Of a DNA stretch of 7,881 bases, positions 1 to 7,120 are shown in pieces. Position numbers and translations under genes: made by a program. The first letter of the stretch is position 1, and every line of letters begins with the position of its first letter. Below the pieces are notes generated by a model. The model did not search any database. It saw only the letters and a program-made list of their open reading frames with translations, and was not told the DNA's origin. The DNA is from Candidatus Omnitrophota bacterium (GTDB lineage Bacteria; Omnitrophota; 4484-213), in NCBI GenBank assembly GCA_003645805.1, contig QNCL01000036.1:1-7881 (forward strand), in the 5' to 3' direction.

Positions 1-1
1 G

Positions 2-940
2 GCACATATCTGTCTCCTGACCACCGAGAAATTCTACAAGATTATCTATCGCTGTCCTTATATAAATGAGATAGTCGTCTATCAACGCCAGAAAGGTATA
101 GGAAAGATATCTCGGGTTTTTAAGATGGCTCGGAAGTTAAAGCAGGAAAACTTTGATATGGCGATCGATTTGCAAAATAACTGGGAAAGTCATCTGCTGA
201 TTTATCTGAGCAGCATCTTCAGAAGATACGGATATAATCGCAAAGGAGGATTTCTGCTTACCGATAGAGTTGACTATCTTTCTTTAAAAAAGAATGCCTC
301 TCTTCCTTTAAAACAACAACTGCGTTTGCTTCATCTGTTGGGGATTGTCCAGATGGAGGAGAGTTTGGAGTTATGGATTTCTCCTGAGGAGGAGGGTTAT
401 ATACAAAGGTTTTTAAAAAGAGAATGGGTTGCTCCTTCGCAGATCCTGATTGGGATGGTAATCTCAGGAGGATGGGAGACAAAAACATGGCAGATTCAGA
501 GTTTTTCGCGTTTAGCAGAGAGGCTAATGAAGGACTGCCATGCACGCATACTGATGATTGGAGAGGAGAAGGATAAGCAGAAGGGGGAAAGGATTCAATC
601 CTTGGTAAAAGAGAGATTGATTAATGCCATAGGAAAGACAAATTTAGAACAATTGGTTTGCTTGATAAAGAGATGTAGAGTTTTGATTACCCCTGATAGT
701 GCAACAATGCATATTGCAGCAGCAGTAGGGACGCCTTTTGTTGCCCTCTTTGGGCCCACTGATCCCTCTTCGCATCTGCCTCCTGCAAAGAGGTTTAAGG
801 TGATAAGAAAGACTATCGCTTGCAGTCCGTGTTATAGACACAGATGCCTTACAAAGAAATGTATGCGGGCAATCAAAGTAGAGGAGGTAGTGGAAGCGGT
901 AAAGGAGATGCTCGTGGATGAGCAAAGAGTATATAGTTAG
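2..940 (+). CDS. Glycosyltransferase family 9 (heptosyltransferase-type), 5'-truncated
   Basis: The frame is open from base 2, so the ATG at 125 is an internal Met and the true start lies off the left edge. The 41 codons before it fit the family: LLTTEKF, then a PYINEIVVYQ stretch like the usual 'P-x-I-D-E-V-I' strand, leading into NFDMAIDLQNN. About 312 residues are visible; GT9 proteins usually have 340-360, so roughly 30-40 N-terminal residues are missing. The C-terminal half, numbered from Met125, carries the donor-binding signature: LITPDSATMHIAAA (188-200, with D191 and H196) followed by GTPFVALFGPTDP (202-214). A Cys cluster follows (C233, C236, C241, C246), as in WaaF-like relatives. 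GT9 enzymes are cytoplasmic GT-B enzymes that move a sugar, typically ADP-heptose, to a growing LPS core. Ala-Thr stands where Gly-Pro or Gly-Leu is common after D-S. The donor sugar cannot be read from sequence. The gene overlaps the next by 23 bp. Confidence 0.92.
   Translation, partial: AHICLLTTEKFYKIIYRCPYINEIVVYQRQKGIGKISRVFKMARKLKQENFDMAIDLQNNWESHLLIYLSSIFRRYGYNRKGGFLLTDRVDYLSLKKNASLPLKQQLRLLHLLGIVQMEESLELWISPEEEGYIQRFLKREWVAPSQILIGMVISGGWETKTWQIQSFSRLAERLMKDCHARILMIGEEKDKQKGERIQSLVKERLINAIGKTNLEQLVCLIKRCRVLITPDSATMHIAAAVGTPFVALFGPTDPSSHLPPAKRFKVIRKTIACSPCYRHRCLTKKCMRAIKVEEVVEAVKEMLVDEQRVYS
901..907 (+). promoter_or_regulatory. Ribosome binding site for the GT-C/TPR gene
   Basis: AAAGGAG sits 10 bases before the ATG at 918, inside the last codons of the GT9 gene. 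It supports that start despite the 23-bp coding overlap, and suggests that the two genes are translated from the same message with coupling. Confidence 0.6.
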
Positions 941-2717
941 TTTCAGAGTTTTTGTATTAGCCTTCCTTCTTCGCTTTGCCTATCTAAACTTTCTTCTTTC
1001 CACCCCTTTCTTTCAGCCCTATGGTCTTGACTCTGCTTTTTTTCACTCTTTAGCCAAACAGATAATTGAGGGAGTATCTTCAAGATATGTCTTTGTCTCT
1101 CTGCCCCTTTATCCTTATTTCTTAGCCTTTGTTTATAAACTCTCTAACGCCAACATATACTTTGCTTATCTTGTGCAAATTTTCCTTTCCTCTCTTTCCT
1201 GTTCTTTAATATACCTTATTGGTAAAAGGACTTTCGGAGGAAAGGTGGGTGTTGTTTCCGCTCTGATCTCCTGTTTTTATGGGATGTTTATCTTCTATTC
1301 CTGTATTTTGGTGGGGATAACCTTAGGGATATTCTTGAGTTTATTGGCTATCCTTCTCCTGCTAAGAAAAGAGAAAGAAGGAGAAGAAGAGATTTTACCC
1401 TTTCCAAATTCATTCTTGAGGTTTTCTTGCGCAGGGTTGATTTTAGGACTTTCTTCATTAGTGCGGGCAGGTATTTTTCTGTTTTTCCTCCTTCTTATAT
1501 TCTATCTTCTGCTCAAGAGGGTAAAAAAAACCCTTTTACTTACTTTCGCTCTTTTTTTTCTTATCTCTCCCACGATAGTCCTGATAAGAAATTACAGGAT
1601 AAGTAAAGAGTGGCTACTCACTGCTCATAGCGGAGTAAACTTTTATCTGGCTAATAACCCGAAGGCAGAGGGTAAATTTCAGGGTTTGCTGGGTCGCACT
1701 TGTAAAGAGATTCTTGAGAATGCTCGCCTGATAGCGGAGAGGAGAACAGGAAGGTCTCTTACATTGGAGCAGGCTTCTAAATTTTGGCAGAGAGAGGCAA
1801 TGAGGTTTATTAGAGAACACCCATCAGAGTTCCTTTTTCTTTTCTTGAAAAAATTCTTTATCTTCTATCAAGCGAGAGAAATTCCCGATCTAATCAGTTA
1901 TTTCTTTTTGCGTAAATACTCCCTCTCTTTTCTGAAACTACCTTTTGTCTCTCTTCGTTTAGTGCTTCCTCTGGCAATACTTGGATTCCTTTTAACTCTC
2001 AGAAGACAAAACCTCATCCTTCATCTCTTTTGGCTTTCTCAAAATCTCTCTTTATCTTTATTTTGGGTCAATACCCGTTATCGCCTCCTAACAGTTCCTG
2101 TCTTTATCATCTTTGCTTCCTTTTCTCTGCTTTGGTTGAGAGAGAGGATAAAGAGAAGAGAAAGAAGAAAAACTCTTGTTTTTCTGAGTGCACTCCTAAT
2201 CTTTGCCCTGTTGGTTAATCTTAAAAAGGAAGAGAACAATAATCAGAAGGCAATTTTTCACTATAATACAGCCCTTGCCTACTCTCAGGTGAAGGAGTAT
2301 AATAAAGCAATTCAGGAGTTAAACGAAGCACTGTTGTTAGAGAATAAACCTTCTAAGTTTTCCTCTTGGATTTTTGAGGCTTTGGGGACGGTATATTATC
2401 AAAAGGGAGAGAAGAGCAAAGCAAAGGAGTATTTTAAGAAGGCATTAAAGATCTATCCTCAGCCCGATGCGCATCATAATCTTGGATTTATCTATCAGGA
2501 GGAAGGAAAGATGTTCTTGGCTAAACAGGAGTATAAGAGAGCGATCAATCTCAATCCTCACTATCCACCTGCCCATTACAAACTATCTCAGATTTACTTA
2601 GAAGAAGGCAGAGTAGAACTTGCCCTAAAGGAGATAGAGGAAGTGTTAAAGGAACTGCCCGAGAGTAGAGAGGCTAAGGAACTTTGGGAGAAGATAAAGC
2701 AGAGGTTGAGGAAGTAG
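918..2717 (+). CDS. GT-C membrane glycosyltransferase (PMT_2/GT39-like) with C-terminal TPR domain
   Basis: The 599-residue protein has two parts. Residues 1-435 are an integral-membrane GT-C region with about ten hydrophobic segments. The first loop holds the probable catalytic Asp, D38 in YGLDSAFF, followed by PLYPYFLAFVYKL (63-75), as in PMT/ArnT-like enzymes. Further family landmarks are LVRAG (181-185), GVNFYLANNP (239-248), GRSLTLEQASKFW (278-290), REHPSEF (299-305), QAREIPD (318-324) and TRYRLLTVP (386-394). Residues 445-583 contain about four TPR units (445-476, 482-514, 516-548, 550-583) with the usual Ala/Gly/Tyr spacing. GT-C enzymes transfer a sugar from polyprenyl-phosphate at the outer face of the inner membrane. 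A strongly basic stretch (408-418) before the last helix (419-435) suggests it is cytoplasmic, which would put the TPRs in the periplasm (inference). The next gene starts on the base after this stop codon. The acceptor is unknown. Confidence 0.88.
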   Translation: MSKEYIVSFRVFVLAFLLRFAYLNFLLSTPFFQPYGLDSAFFHSLAKQIIEGVSSRYVFVSLPLYPYFLAFVYKLSNANIYFAYLVQIFLSSLSCSLIYLIGKRTFGGKVGVVSALISCFYGMFIFYSCILVGITLGIFLSLLAILLLLRKEKEGEEEILPFPNSFLRFSCAGLILGLSSLVRAGIFLFFLLLIFYLLLKRVKKTLLLTFALFFLISPTIVLIRNYRISKEWLLTAHSGVNFYLANNPKAEGKFQGLLGRTCKEILENARLIAERRTGRSLTLEQASKFWQREAMRFIREHPSEFLFLFLKKFFIFYQAREIPDLISYFFLRKYSLSFLKLPFVSLRLVLPLAILGFLLTLRRQNLILHLFWLSQNLSLSLFWVNTRYRLLTVPVFIIFASFSLLWLRERIKRRERRKTLVFLSALLIFALLVNLKKEENNNQKAIFHYNTALAYSQVKEYNKAIQELNEALLLENKPSKFSSWIFEALGTVYYQKGEKSKAKEYFKKALKIYPQPDAHHNLGFIYQEEGKMFLAKQEYKRAINLNPHYPPAHYKLSQIYLEEGRVELALKEIEEVLKELPESREAKELWEKIKQRLRK

Positions 2718-3701
2718 ATGAAAAGAGAGGAGAAGGATTTGAAACTTATAGTGCAGATTCCCTGCTGGAATGAGGAGGAGGTTTTGGCGCAAACTATAGA
2801 GGATATACCCAGAAGGATTCCCGGAGTTGCTAAGGTGGAGATATTGATAATAGATGATGGCAGCACTGATGGCACAATAAAGGTAGCCGAGAGGTGTGGA
2901 GTAGAGCATATTGTTAGACTTAGAGGGCATAAAGGGTTAGCCAAAGCATTTGCGATAGGGATAGAGACCGCTCTGAGATTAGGAGCAGATATAATTGTGA
3001 ATACAGATGCGGATAATCAATACAAAGGAGAGGATATAGTAAATTTGATTCAACCTATTCTGGAGAAGAGAGCAGATGTAGTTATTGGTGTGCGCGATAT
3101 TCATAAGCAGAAGGAGTTTGGATGGATTAAGAAAAAGATGCAGAAAATAGGAAGTTGGGTGGTGCGGAGACTCTCCGGAACCGATATTCAAGATGTTACC
3201 AGTGGTTTCAGGGCATATACTGCTGAGGCAGCAACCAAGATTAATGTAATCTCTGAGTATAGTTATACATTGGAAACCATCATTCAAGGGGAAAGAGTAG
3301 GCTTGGTATTTGCTCAGGTTCCGGTAAGGACGAATGCCAAAAGGCGCGAGTCCCGATTGTTCAAAAATATATGGTATTATATTCTGCGTTCCATCGCCAC
3401 CATTGCAAAGGTCTATACAATCTATCGGCCCTTGCGTGTATTCTTCAGTTCAGGTTTTGCAATGTTCTTTCTCGGTTTTCTGATAGGGTTGCGTTATCTG
3501 TATTTCTTTCTGATGGGAAATGGTAAAGGACATGTGCAATCGCTGATTTTATCTTCTATCTTGATTATCTTGGGTTTTCAGATGTTTGTTGTGGGGCTTC
3601 TCGCAAATATCATTTCCGCAAATAGATTTCTTATTGAGAATATTCTGAGGAAGGTGAGAAAGATGGAACTCAAGGGATTAAAAGCGGAAAGAGAACAATG
3701 A
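2718..3701 (+). CDS. GT2 polyprenyl-phosphate sugar synthase-like glycosyltransferase (DPM1/GtrB type)
   Basis: The 327-residue protein is a GT-A fold family 2 enzyme plus a membrane anchor. Visible motifs are IPCWNEEE (14-21), DDGSTDGT (46-53), the metal-binding DxD in NTDADNQY (95-102, with D97 and D99), DVTSGFRAY (159-167), YSYTLETIIQ (181-190) and RRESRLFKN (209-217). Two hydrophobic stretches (about 241-265 and 275-300) are predicted membrane helices, as in GtrB-like enzymes, and a basic tail follows. Enzymes of this type transfer a sugar from a nucleotide donor to a polyprenyl or dolichyl phosphate at the cytoplasmic membrane face. ATG 2718 directly follows the previous stop, and a GAGG at 2708-2711 lies 6 bases upstream. 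The gene sits between two GT-C genes, the enzyme class that uses such lipid-linked sugars, so it may supply their donor (inference). Which sugar is attached is not visible. A polymerising GT2 role is less likely, given the DPM-like motifs. Confidence 0.9.
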   Translation: MKREEKDLKLIVQIPCWNEEEVLAQTIEDIPRRIPGVAKVEILIIDDGSTDGTIKVAERCGVEHIVRLRGHKGLAKAFAIGIETALRLGADIIVNTDADNQYKGEDIVNLIQPILEKRADVVIGVRDIHKQKEFGWIKKKMQKIGSWVVRRLSGTDIQDVTSGFRAYTAEAATKINVISEYSYTLETIIQGERVGLVFAQVPVRTNAKRRESRLFKNIWYYILRSIATIAKVYTIYRPLRVFFSSGFAMFFLGFLIGLRYLYFFLMGNGKGHVQSLILSSILIILGFQMFVVGLLANIISANRFLIENILRKVRKMELKGLKAEREQ

Positions 3702-5131
3702 ACTCTGAAAGGAAGATTTCTCCTATTCTTACATTTCTCTTGCTTGCTATTCCCCTCTTTTTATTAGCCTACATTAAACTTAACCAGATCAGGATGAAAG
3801 ACTATCTCTCTCCGGATGAGGCTCTGTATTGCTCTCTATCTCTTAAGATGGCAAGCAATCCATTCGATTATAATCCCTCCTTCTACTATAAAGCAGTAAA
3901 GCAAATCAAGCCCGACAGGAGGCTACCCGCCTATTTTAACAAACCATTATTTAAACATCCTCCACTCTATTGTCTATTACTTGCTATCCCTCAGAGATTT
4001 GGCTTTCAGGGGGTTAAAAACATCAATTACTTCTCATTCTATATTGCCCTTTTGCTTCCTGTAGTGGTTTTCTTTATGGCAAAAAGACTTTATGAGAAAA
4101 GGATCGCCCTCCTTTCATTTTTTTTCCTCCTGATAACCCCGGTATACTGGCTATGTTCCTCAAGGATATGGATGGACTGTAGTTTAGCCCTTTTTATGTC
4201 TCTATCTCTTTTATTTTTTATATTAGGATGGAAAAGAGATAAGTATTATGTCTTAAGCGGGGTATTTTTAGGATTTGCAATGCTCACGAAGTATCCGGGT
4301 GCCCTCGTAGTCCCAATACTTCTTATCTTCTCCGCTATGTATAAACCGGAACTACTCAGAGATAAGAGGTTTTATCTGATTTTTTTGATCGGATTTTTCA
4401 TTTTTATTCCCTGGATTATCTGGAATATAAAGGTCTACGGAAGTTTCTGGGCAAACCTTAGCCTTCATGGCCGCTGGTCCTCTATAAGCAAGCCATTCTT
4501 AAAACCAACCTATATATTCTTTTCAGCGGGATTGCTGATAATTATCTGGTTCGCCGCTTTTAAGGGGTATATTGCCCAAATTACTCAAAGAATTCAGAGC
4601 AAAAATCTTCTTAATATTGGCATCATTTCATTATTCTTGATATTCATATTTTCCCTGCCCAATGTCCGTCAAGGGATTGTGCACTCATTTTTACTGAACA
4701 AATTGCCTCCGGTAAGCAATTATTTCCCAAATATATTTGCTCGGGAATCCTGGAGTTTTTATCTTGGGCAACTTCTTAAAATGAGCCCACTTTTTATCTT
4801 CTCCTATCTTGCCCTCTTCTTTTTTACCTCAAGGTCTGTAGAAGATAAACTTCTTTTAATCAGTGTATTTGTGATCCTTGGCTTCTACATTAGATGGGGG
4901 AATTACCAGAGCCGTTATATATTATCAGCCCTGCCAAGTTTGGCTATCTTGGGAGCAAGAAACTTTTTTTATCTATGGGATGCTCTTGCTCATATCAAAA
5001 CTTTGCTCTGGCGAAGGCTATCCAGAGGTTTGCTTATTACTCTACTTATACACTTTGTTCTGAAGACTATTATCGTAGATATAAGATTAAGTTCCGCATT
5101 ACTTGGAGAGGGGTATTTTACCTATTTTTAA
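3698..5131 (+). CDS. GT-C membrane glycosyltransferase (PMT_2/GT39-like)
   Basis: The 477-residue polytopic membrane protein has roughly eleven or twelve hydrophobic segments, starting with one at 10-27. Landmarks of the PMT_2/ArnT-like group are the acidic pair in LSPDEALYCSL (38-48, with D40 and E41 as probable catalytic residues in the first outer loop), FKHPPLYCLLLAIP (85-98), SRIWMDCSLALF (155-166), GFAMLTKYPGALVVP (192-206) and NYQSRYILSALPSLAILGA (402-420), the late Arg-Tyr/Pro motif. Such enzymes transfer a sugar from a polyprenyl-phosphate carrier to lipid, glycan or protein at the periplasmic face. It differs from the upstream GT-C gene in lacking the TPR tail and in using a different variant of the first-loop motif, so the two are not recent duplicates. 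The start overlaps the GT2 stop as ATGA. The upstream GGAAAGAG is a weak ribosome site, so coupling is likely. The acceptor and sugar are unknown. Confidence 0.87.
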   Translation: MNSERKISPILTFLLLAIPLFLLAYIKLNQIRMKDYLSPDEALYCSLSLKMASNPFDYNPSFYYKAVKQIKPDRRLPAYFNKPLFKHPPLYCLLLAIPQRFGFQGVKNINYFSFYIALLLPVVVFFMAKRLYEKRIALLSFFFLLITPVYWLCSSRIWMDCSLALFMSLSLLFFILGWKRDKYYVLSGVFLGFAMLTKYPGALVVPILLIFSAMYKPELLRDKRFYLIFLIGFFIFIPWIIWNIKVYGSFWANLSLHGRWSSISKPFLKPTYIFFSAGLLIIIWFAAFKGYIAQITQRIQSKNLLNIGIISLFLIFIFSLPNVRQGIVHSFLLNKLPPVSNYFPNIFARESWSFYLGQLLKMSPLFIFSYLALFFFTSRSVEDKLLLISVFVILGFYIRWGNYQSRYILSALPSLAILGARNFFYLWDALAHIKTLLWRRLSRGLLITLLIHFVLKTIIVDIRLSSALLGEGYFTYF

Positions 5132-5162
5132 GATCCCCGAGGCGACTCTATAGAAAGCATAA

Positions 5163-6113
5163 ATGGTAGGAGATGATAAGATAAAGGTCTTAATACTTTT
5201 TCTTACCTATGGAAACAGATATCCATGTTCTTTGAAGAAATTTCTCCAGATCTGCACACGGATTGGTTTAGAGAAGCGATTAATAATCATAAAGAATGAC
5301 CGGGAAGAAATGGAGACAAGGCAGGTGGAGAGTTGGGTATTTGAGATGGGCGGGGATAACTCTGTTTTTGAGTTCTCTGGATGGCAAAAAGCGATAGATT
5401 CAGAGATAGCCCATTCGTTTGCTCCTGATGTTTATCTTATTGCCAATGATTCGTTTTTAAAGATGGGACCGGCTAATAGTTTTTACACTCTGCCCATTTT
5501 TGATGATGAGATTATAAGGATGGTATATAAGAATAAACTTCTGGGAGGGCATAAAATGGCTTATCCCTTGGGGGAGTTAAGCCCTTTCATTCATACCCAC
5601 TTCTTCTTGCTTTCTGCTGAGATAGTAGAGAGATTGGGGAGTATAGTCACGGAGAGATCAAGTGAAAGATTTACAAAATCTATACCTCCTGCCCATCTGT
5701 TTGATGCTTTTCAGAAGAACGAGATCTTGACCAAGAGACTAAAGAAATACCTGTATTATAACTTAACTCAGAGAAGGTATGGGGAAAAGGCATCTTTGCA
5801 GGGGTATGAGGATTTCAGGCGAAAAGTCCTGTGCATAATTAACGAGATGTCCCTATCTGCCAGAGTTAGAAAAATAGGTTATAGGATTGTAGACCTAACC
5901 CCTTTTCATTCTCTATTCAACCTCTTTTATATCCTGCCCATTCCTTTCCGGCCGGTTGTCCCTTTTCAGTTTATGAGAAAGATTATATTCTCTATATTCT
6001 ATCTCCTGTTCTATAGTCCCTGTGCTAAAAAAATAGGGTTAGAGAAGTGGTTTACAGAGTTGTGTCTGGTGAATGTGAAGAGGAGATTAAGAAGAGAGAT
6101 AAGTAAAAGATGA
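5163..6113 (+). CDS. Uncharacterised GT-A-like protein, probable glycosyltransferase
   Basis: I do not recognise the exact family of this 316-residue protein. It opens with a hydrophobic beta-strand pattern, KVLILFLTYGN (8-18), then LIIIKND (40-46). Next come a possible donor-site region, DNSVFEFSGWQKAID (65-79), and a strand ending in an Asn-Asp-Ser, VYLIANDSF (90-98), which could stand in for a DxD. THFFLLS (145-151) follows. This order loosely recalls RgpF/rhamnan-synthesis-type proteins, which also pair an N-rich motif with a 'NDS' strand, but the likeness is remote. The C-terminal third is basic with hydrophobic stretches near 248-258 and 272-285, perhaps a membrane-association region. 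ATG 5163 is the first possible start because an in-frame TAA lies directly before it; no strong ribosome site precedes it. It follows the GT-C gene after 31 bases and overlaps the GT4 gene by 4. Context makes a glycan role likely, but a modifying or accessory role is also possible. Confidence 0.6.
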   Translation: MVGDDKIKVLILFLTYGNRYPCSLKKFLQICTRIGLEKRLIIIKNDREEMETRQVESWVFEMGGDNSVFEFSGWQKAIDSEIAHSFAPDVYLIANDSFLKMGPANSFYTLPIFDDEIIRMVYKNKLLGGHKMAYPLGELSPFIHTHFFLLSAEIVERLGSIVTERSSERFTKSIPPAHLFDAFQKNEILTKRLKKYLYYNLTQRRYGEKASLQGYEDFRRKVLCIINEMSLSARVRKIGYRIVDLTPFHSLFNLFYILPIPFRPVVPFQFMRKIIFSIFYLLFYSPCAKKIGLEKWFTELCLVNVKRRLRREISKR

Positions 6114-7108
6114 GAGTATGTTTTCCTTTGATTAAAACCAACTCAGGTACCGACTTCTGGACTTTTAATCTTGCCCGGGTTCTGAGAATCTGGGGAGTGG
6201 AAACAATCGTGCATTGCTACCCTCAGAGGTATCAGTTTTTCCCTTATCTGCTAAGAAGGGAAAGCAGAAGGATAAGAGCAGATATAATCCACACAAACAG
6301 TTGGAATGGATTTGTTTTCAAGGGAGATGCTCCCTTAGTGGTGACCGAGCATCATATAGTTCATGATCAAGTATTAGATAGATATAAGAGTTTAGCCCAG
6401 AAACTCTTTCATAAGTTAGTATATAGATTTGAAAGAGAAAGTTTTGCTGTTGCCGAGCAGATTACCTGTGTAAGTGAGCATACTAAGAGAAGATTAAAAG
6501 AGGTTTTTGGAGTGGAGGCAGTGAGAATCTATAATGGTGTTGATGTGGAGAGATTTTTCCCTAAGAAGGTGGAGAATCTACTGATGACCGAGAAAGGTAA
6601 AACTGTTCTGTTGTTTGTAGGAAATATGAGCAGGAGAAAAGGAACAGATCTTCTGGTAAGGATAATGGAGAGGTTAGGAGATAGGTTTGTCCTTTTATGT
6701 GTTTCTGCTCGTCGGAGAGGGATTGCTCGAATAGGCGCAAATATACATATAATTGGCAATCTGCCTCAGGATAAGATGCTGGATTACTATAATTACTGTG
6801 ATATATTTGTTTTTCCTTCCAGATCAGAAGGTTTAAGTTGCGCTCTTATTGAAGCAATGGCTTGTGCAAAGCCAGTAGTGGCTACAGATTGCTCTTCTAT
6901 AGGAGAGGTAGTTATTCAGGAAAAAGGAGGATTTCTATGCGAAATGGATAATATAGAGGAGTTTGCAGAGAAGATTAGAATTTTAGCCCAAGATTCTCTA
7001 TTGAGAAAGAGAATGGGTTTGTTTAATAGGGAGCGAGTAGAGAGGCATTTCTCGCTAACCCAGATGGGCGAAAACTACTATGCTCTTTATAAAAGCCTTA
7101 TAAGATAA
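6110..7108 (+). CDS. Glycosyltransferase family 4 (GT-B)
   Basis: The 332-residue protein has the two-domain GT-B layout with no membrane segment, so a cytoplasmic or membrane-associated enzyme is expected. The N-terminal acceptor domain begins MRVCFPLIKTNSGTDFW, with Gly-Thr-Asp (13-15) where many GT4 proteins have a Gly-Gly loop; HTNSW (61-65) and VTEHHIVHD (78-86) follow. The donor domain is classical: CVSEHTK (120-126), IYNGVDVERF (140-149), LFVGNMSRRKGTDLL (168-182) with the nucleotide-contacting Arg/Lys pair, and FPSRSEGLSCALIEAMA (235-251), which contains the E-x7-E motif (E240 and E248). GT4 enzymes are retaining and transfer a sugar from a nucleotide donor. At 332 residues it is at the short end for the family, mainly because of a compact N-domain. 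The start overlaps the preceding stop as ATGA, so translation is probably coupled. The sugar specificity is unknown. Confidence 0.92.
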   Translation: MRVCFPLIKTNSGTDFWTFNLARVLRIWGVETIVHCYPQRYQFFPYLLRRESRRIRADIIHTNSWNGFVFKGDAPLVVTEHHIVHDQVLDRYKSLAQKLFHKLVYRFERESFAVAEQITCVSEHTKRRLKEVFGVEAVRIYNGVDVERFFPKKVENLLMTEKGKTVLLFVGNMSRRKGTDLLVRIMERLGDRFVLLCVSARRRGIARIGANIHIIGNLPQDKMLDYYNYCDIFVFPSRSEGLSCALIEAMACAKPVVATDCSSIGEVVIQEKGGFLCEMDNIEEFAEKIRILAQDSLLRKRMGLFNRERVERHFSLTQMGENYYALYKSLIR

Positions 7109-7120
7109 GCAGCAAGAGAA

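Noticed and set aside
258..925. Open frames on the minus strand (258-545 and 644-925) opposite the GT9 gene
   Set aside because: They lie wholly antisense to a clear GT9 protein and their translations are low-complexity with no recognisable domain.
1353..1386. 8-bp inverted repeat (CTTCTCCT/AGGAGAAG) next to a 29-base all-purine run at 1364-1392
   Set aside because: It falls in low-complexity sequence coding a Lys/Glu-rich cytoplasmic loop, so pairing by chance is expected.
1549..1563. T-rich run resembling a terminator tail
   Set aside because: No GC-rich stem precedes it, and it lies mid-gene in codons for hydrophobic residues (Leu/Phe).
2594..3287. Minus-strand open frames opposite the TPR end and the GT2 gene
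   Set aside because: They are mirror images of purine-rich coding sequence, Ser/Leu/Ile-rich with no motif, and overlap strong + strand genes.
5132..5162. Possible promoter or terminator in the 31-base gap
   Set aside because: Only a 3-bp GAG/CTC stem and a TATAGA without a matching -35 are present; neither is convincing.
4878..5169. Alternative + strand frames overlapping the end of the second GT-C gene, possibly a frameshifted C-terminus
   Set aside because: The main frame keeps the late Arg-Tyr/Pro motif and a final membrane helix up to its stop at 5131, so no frameshift is needed.
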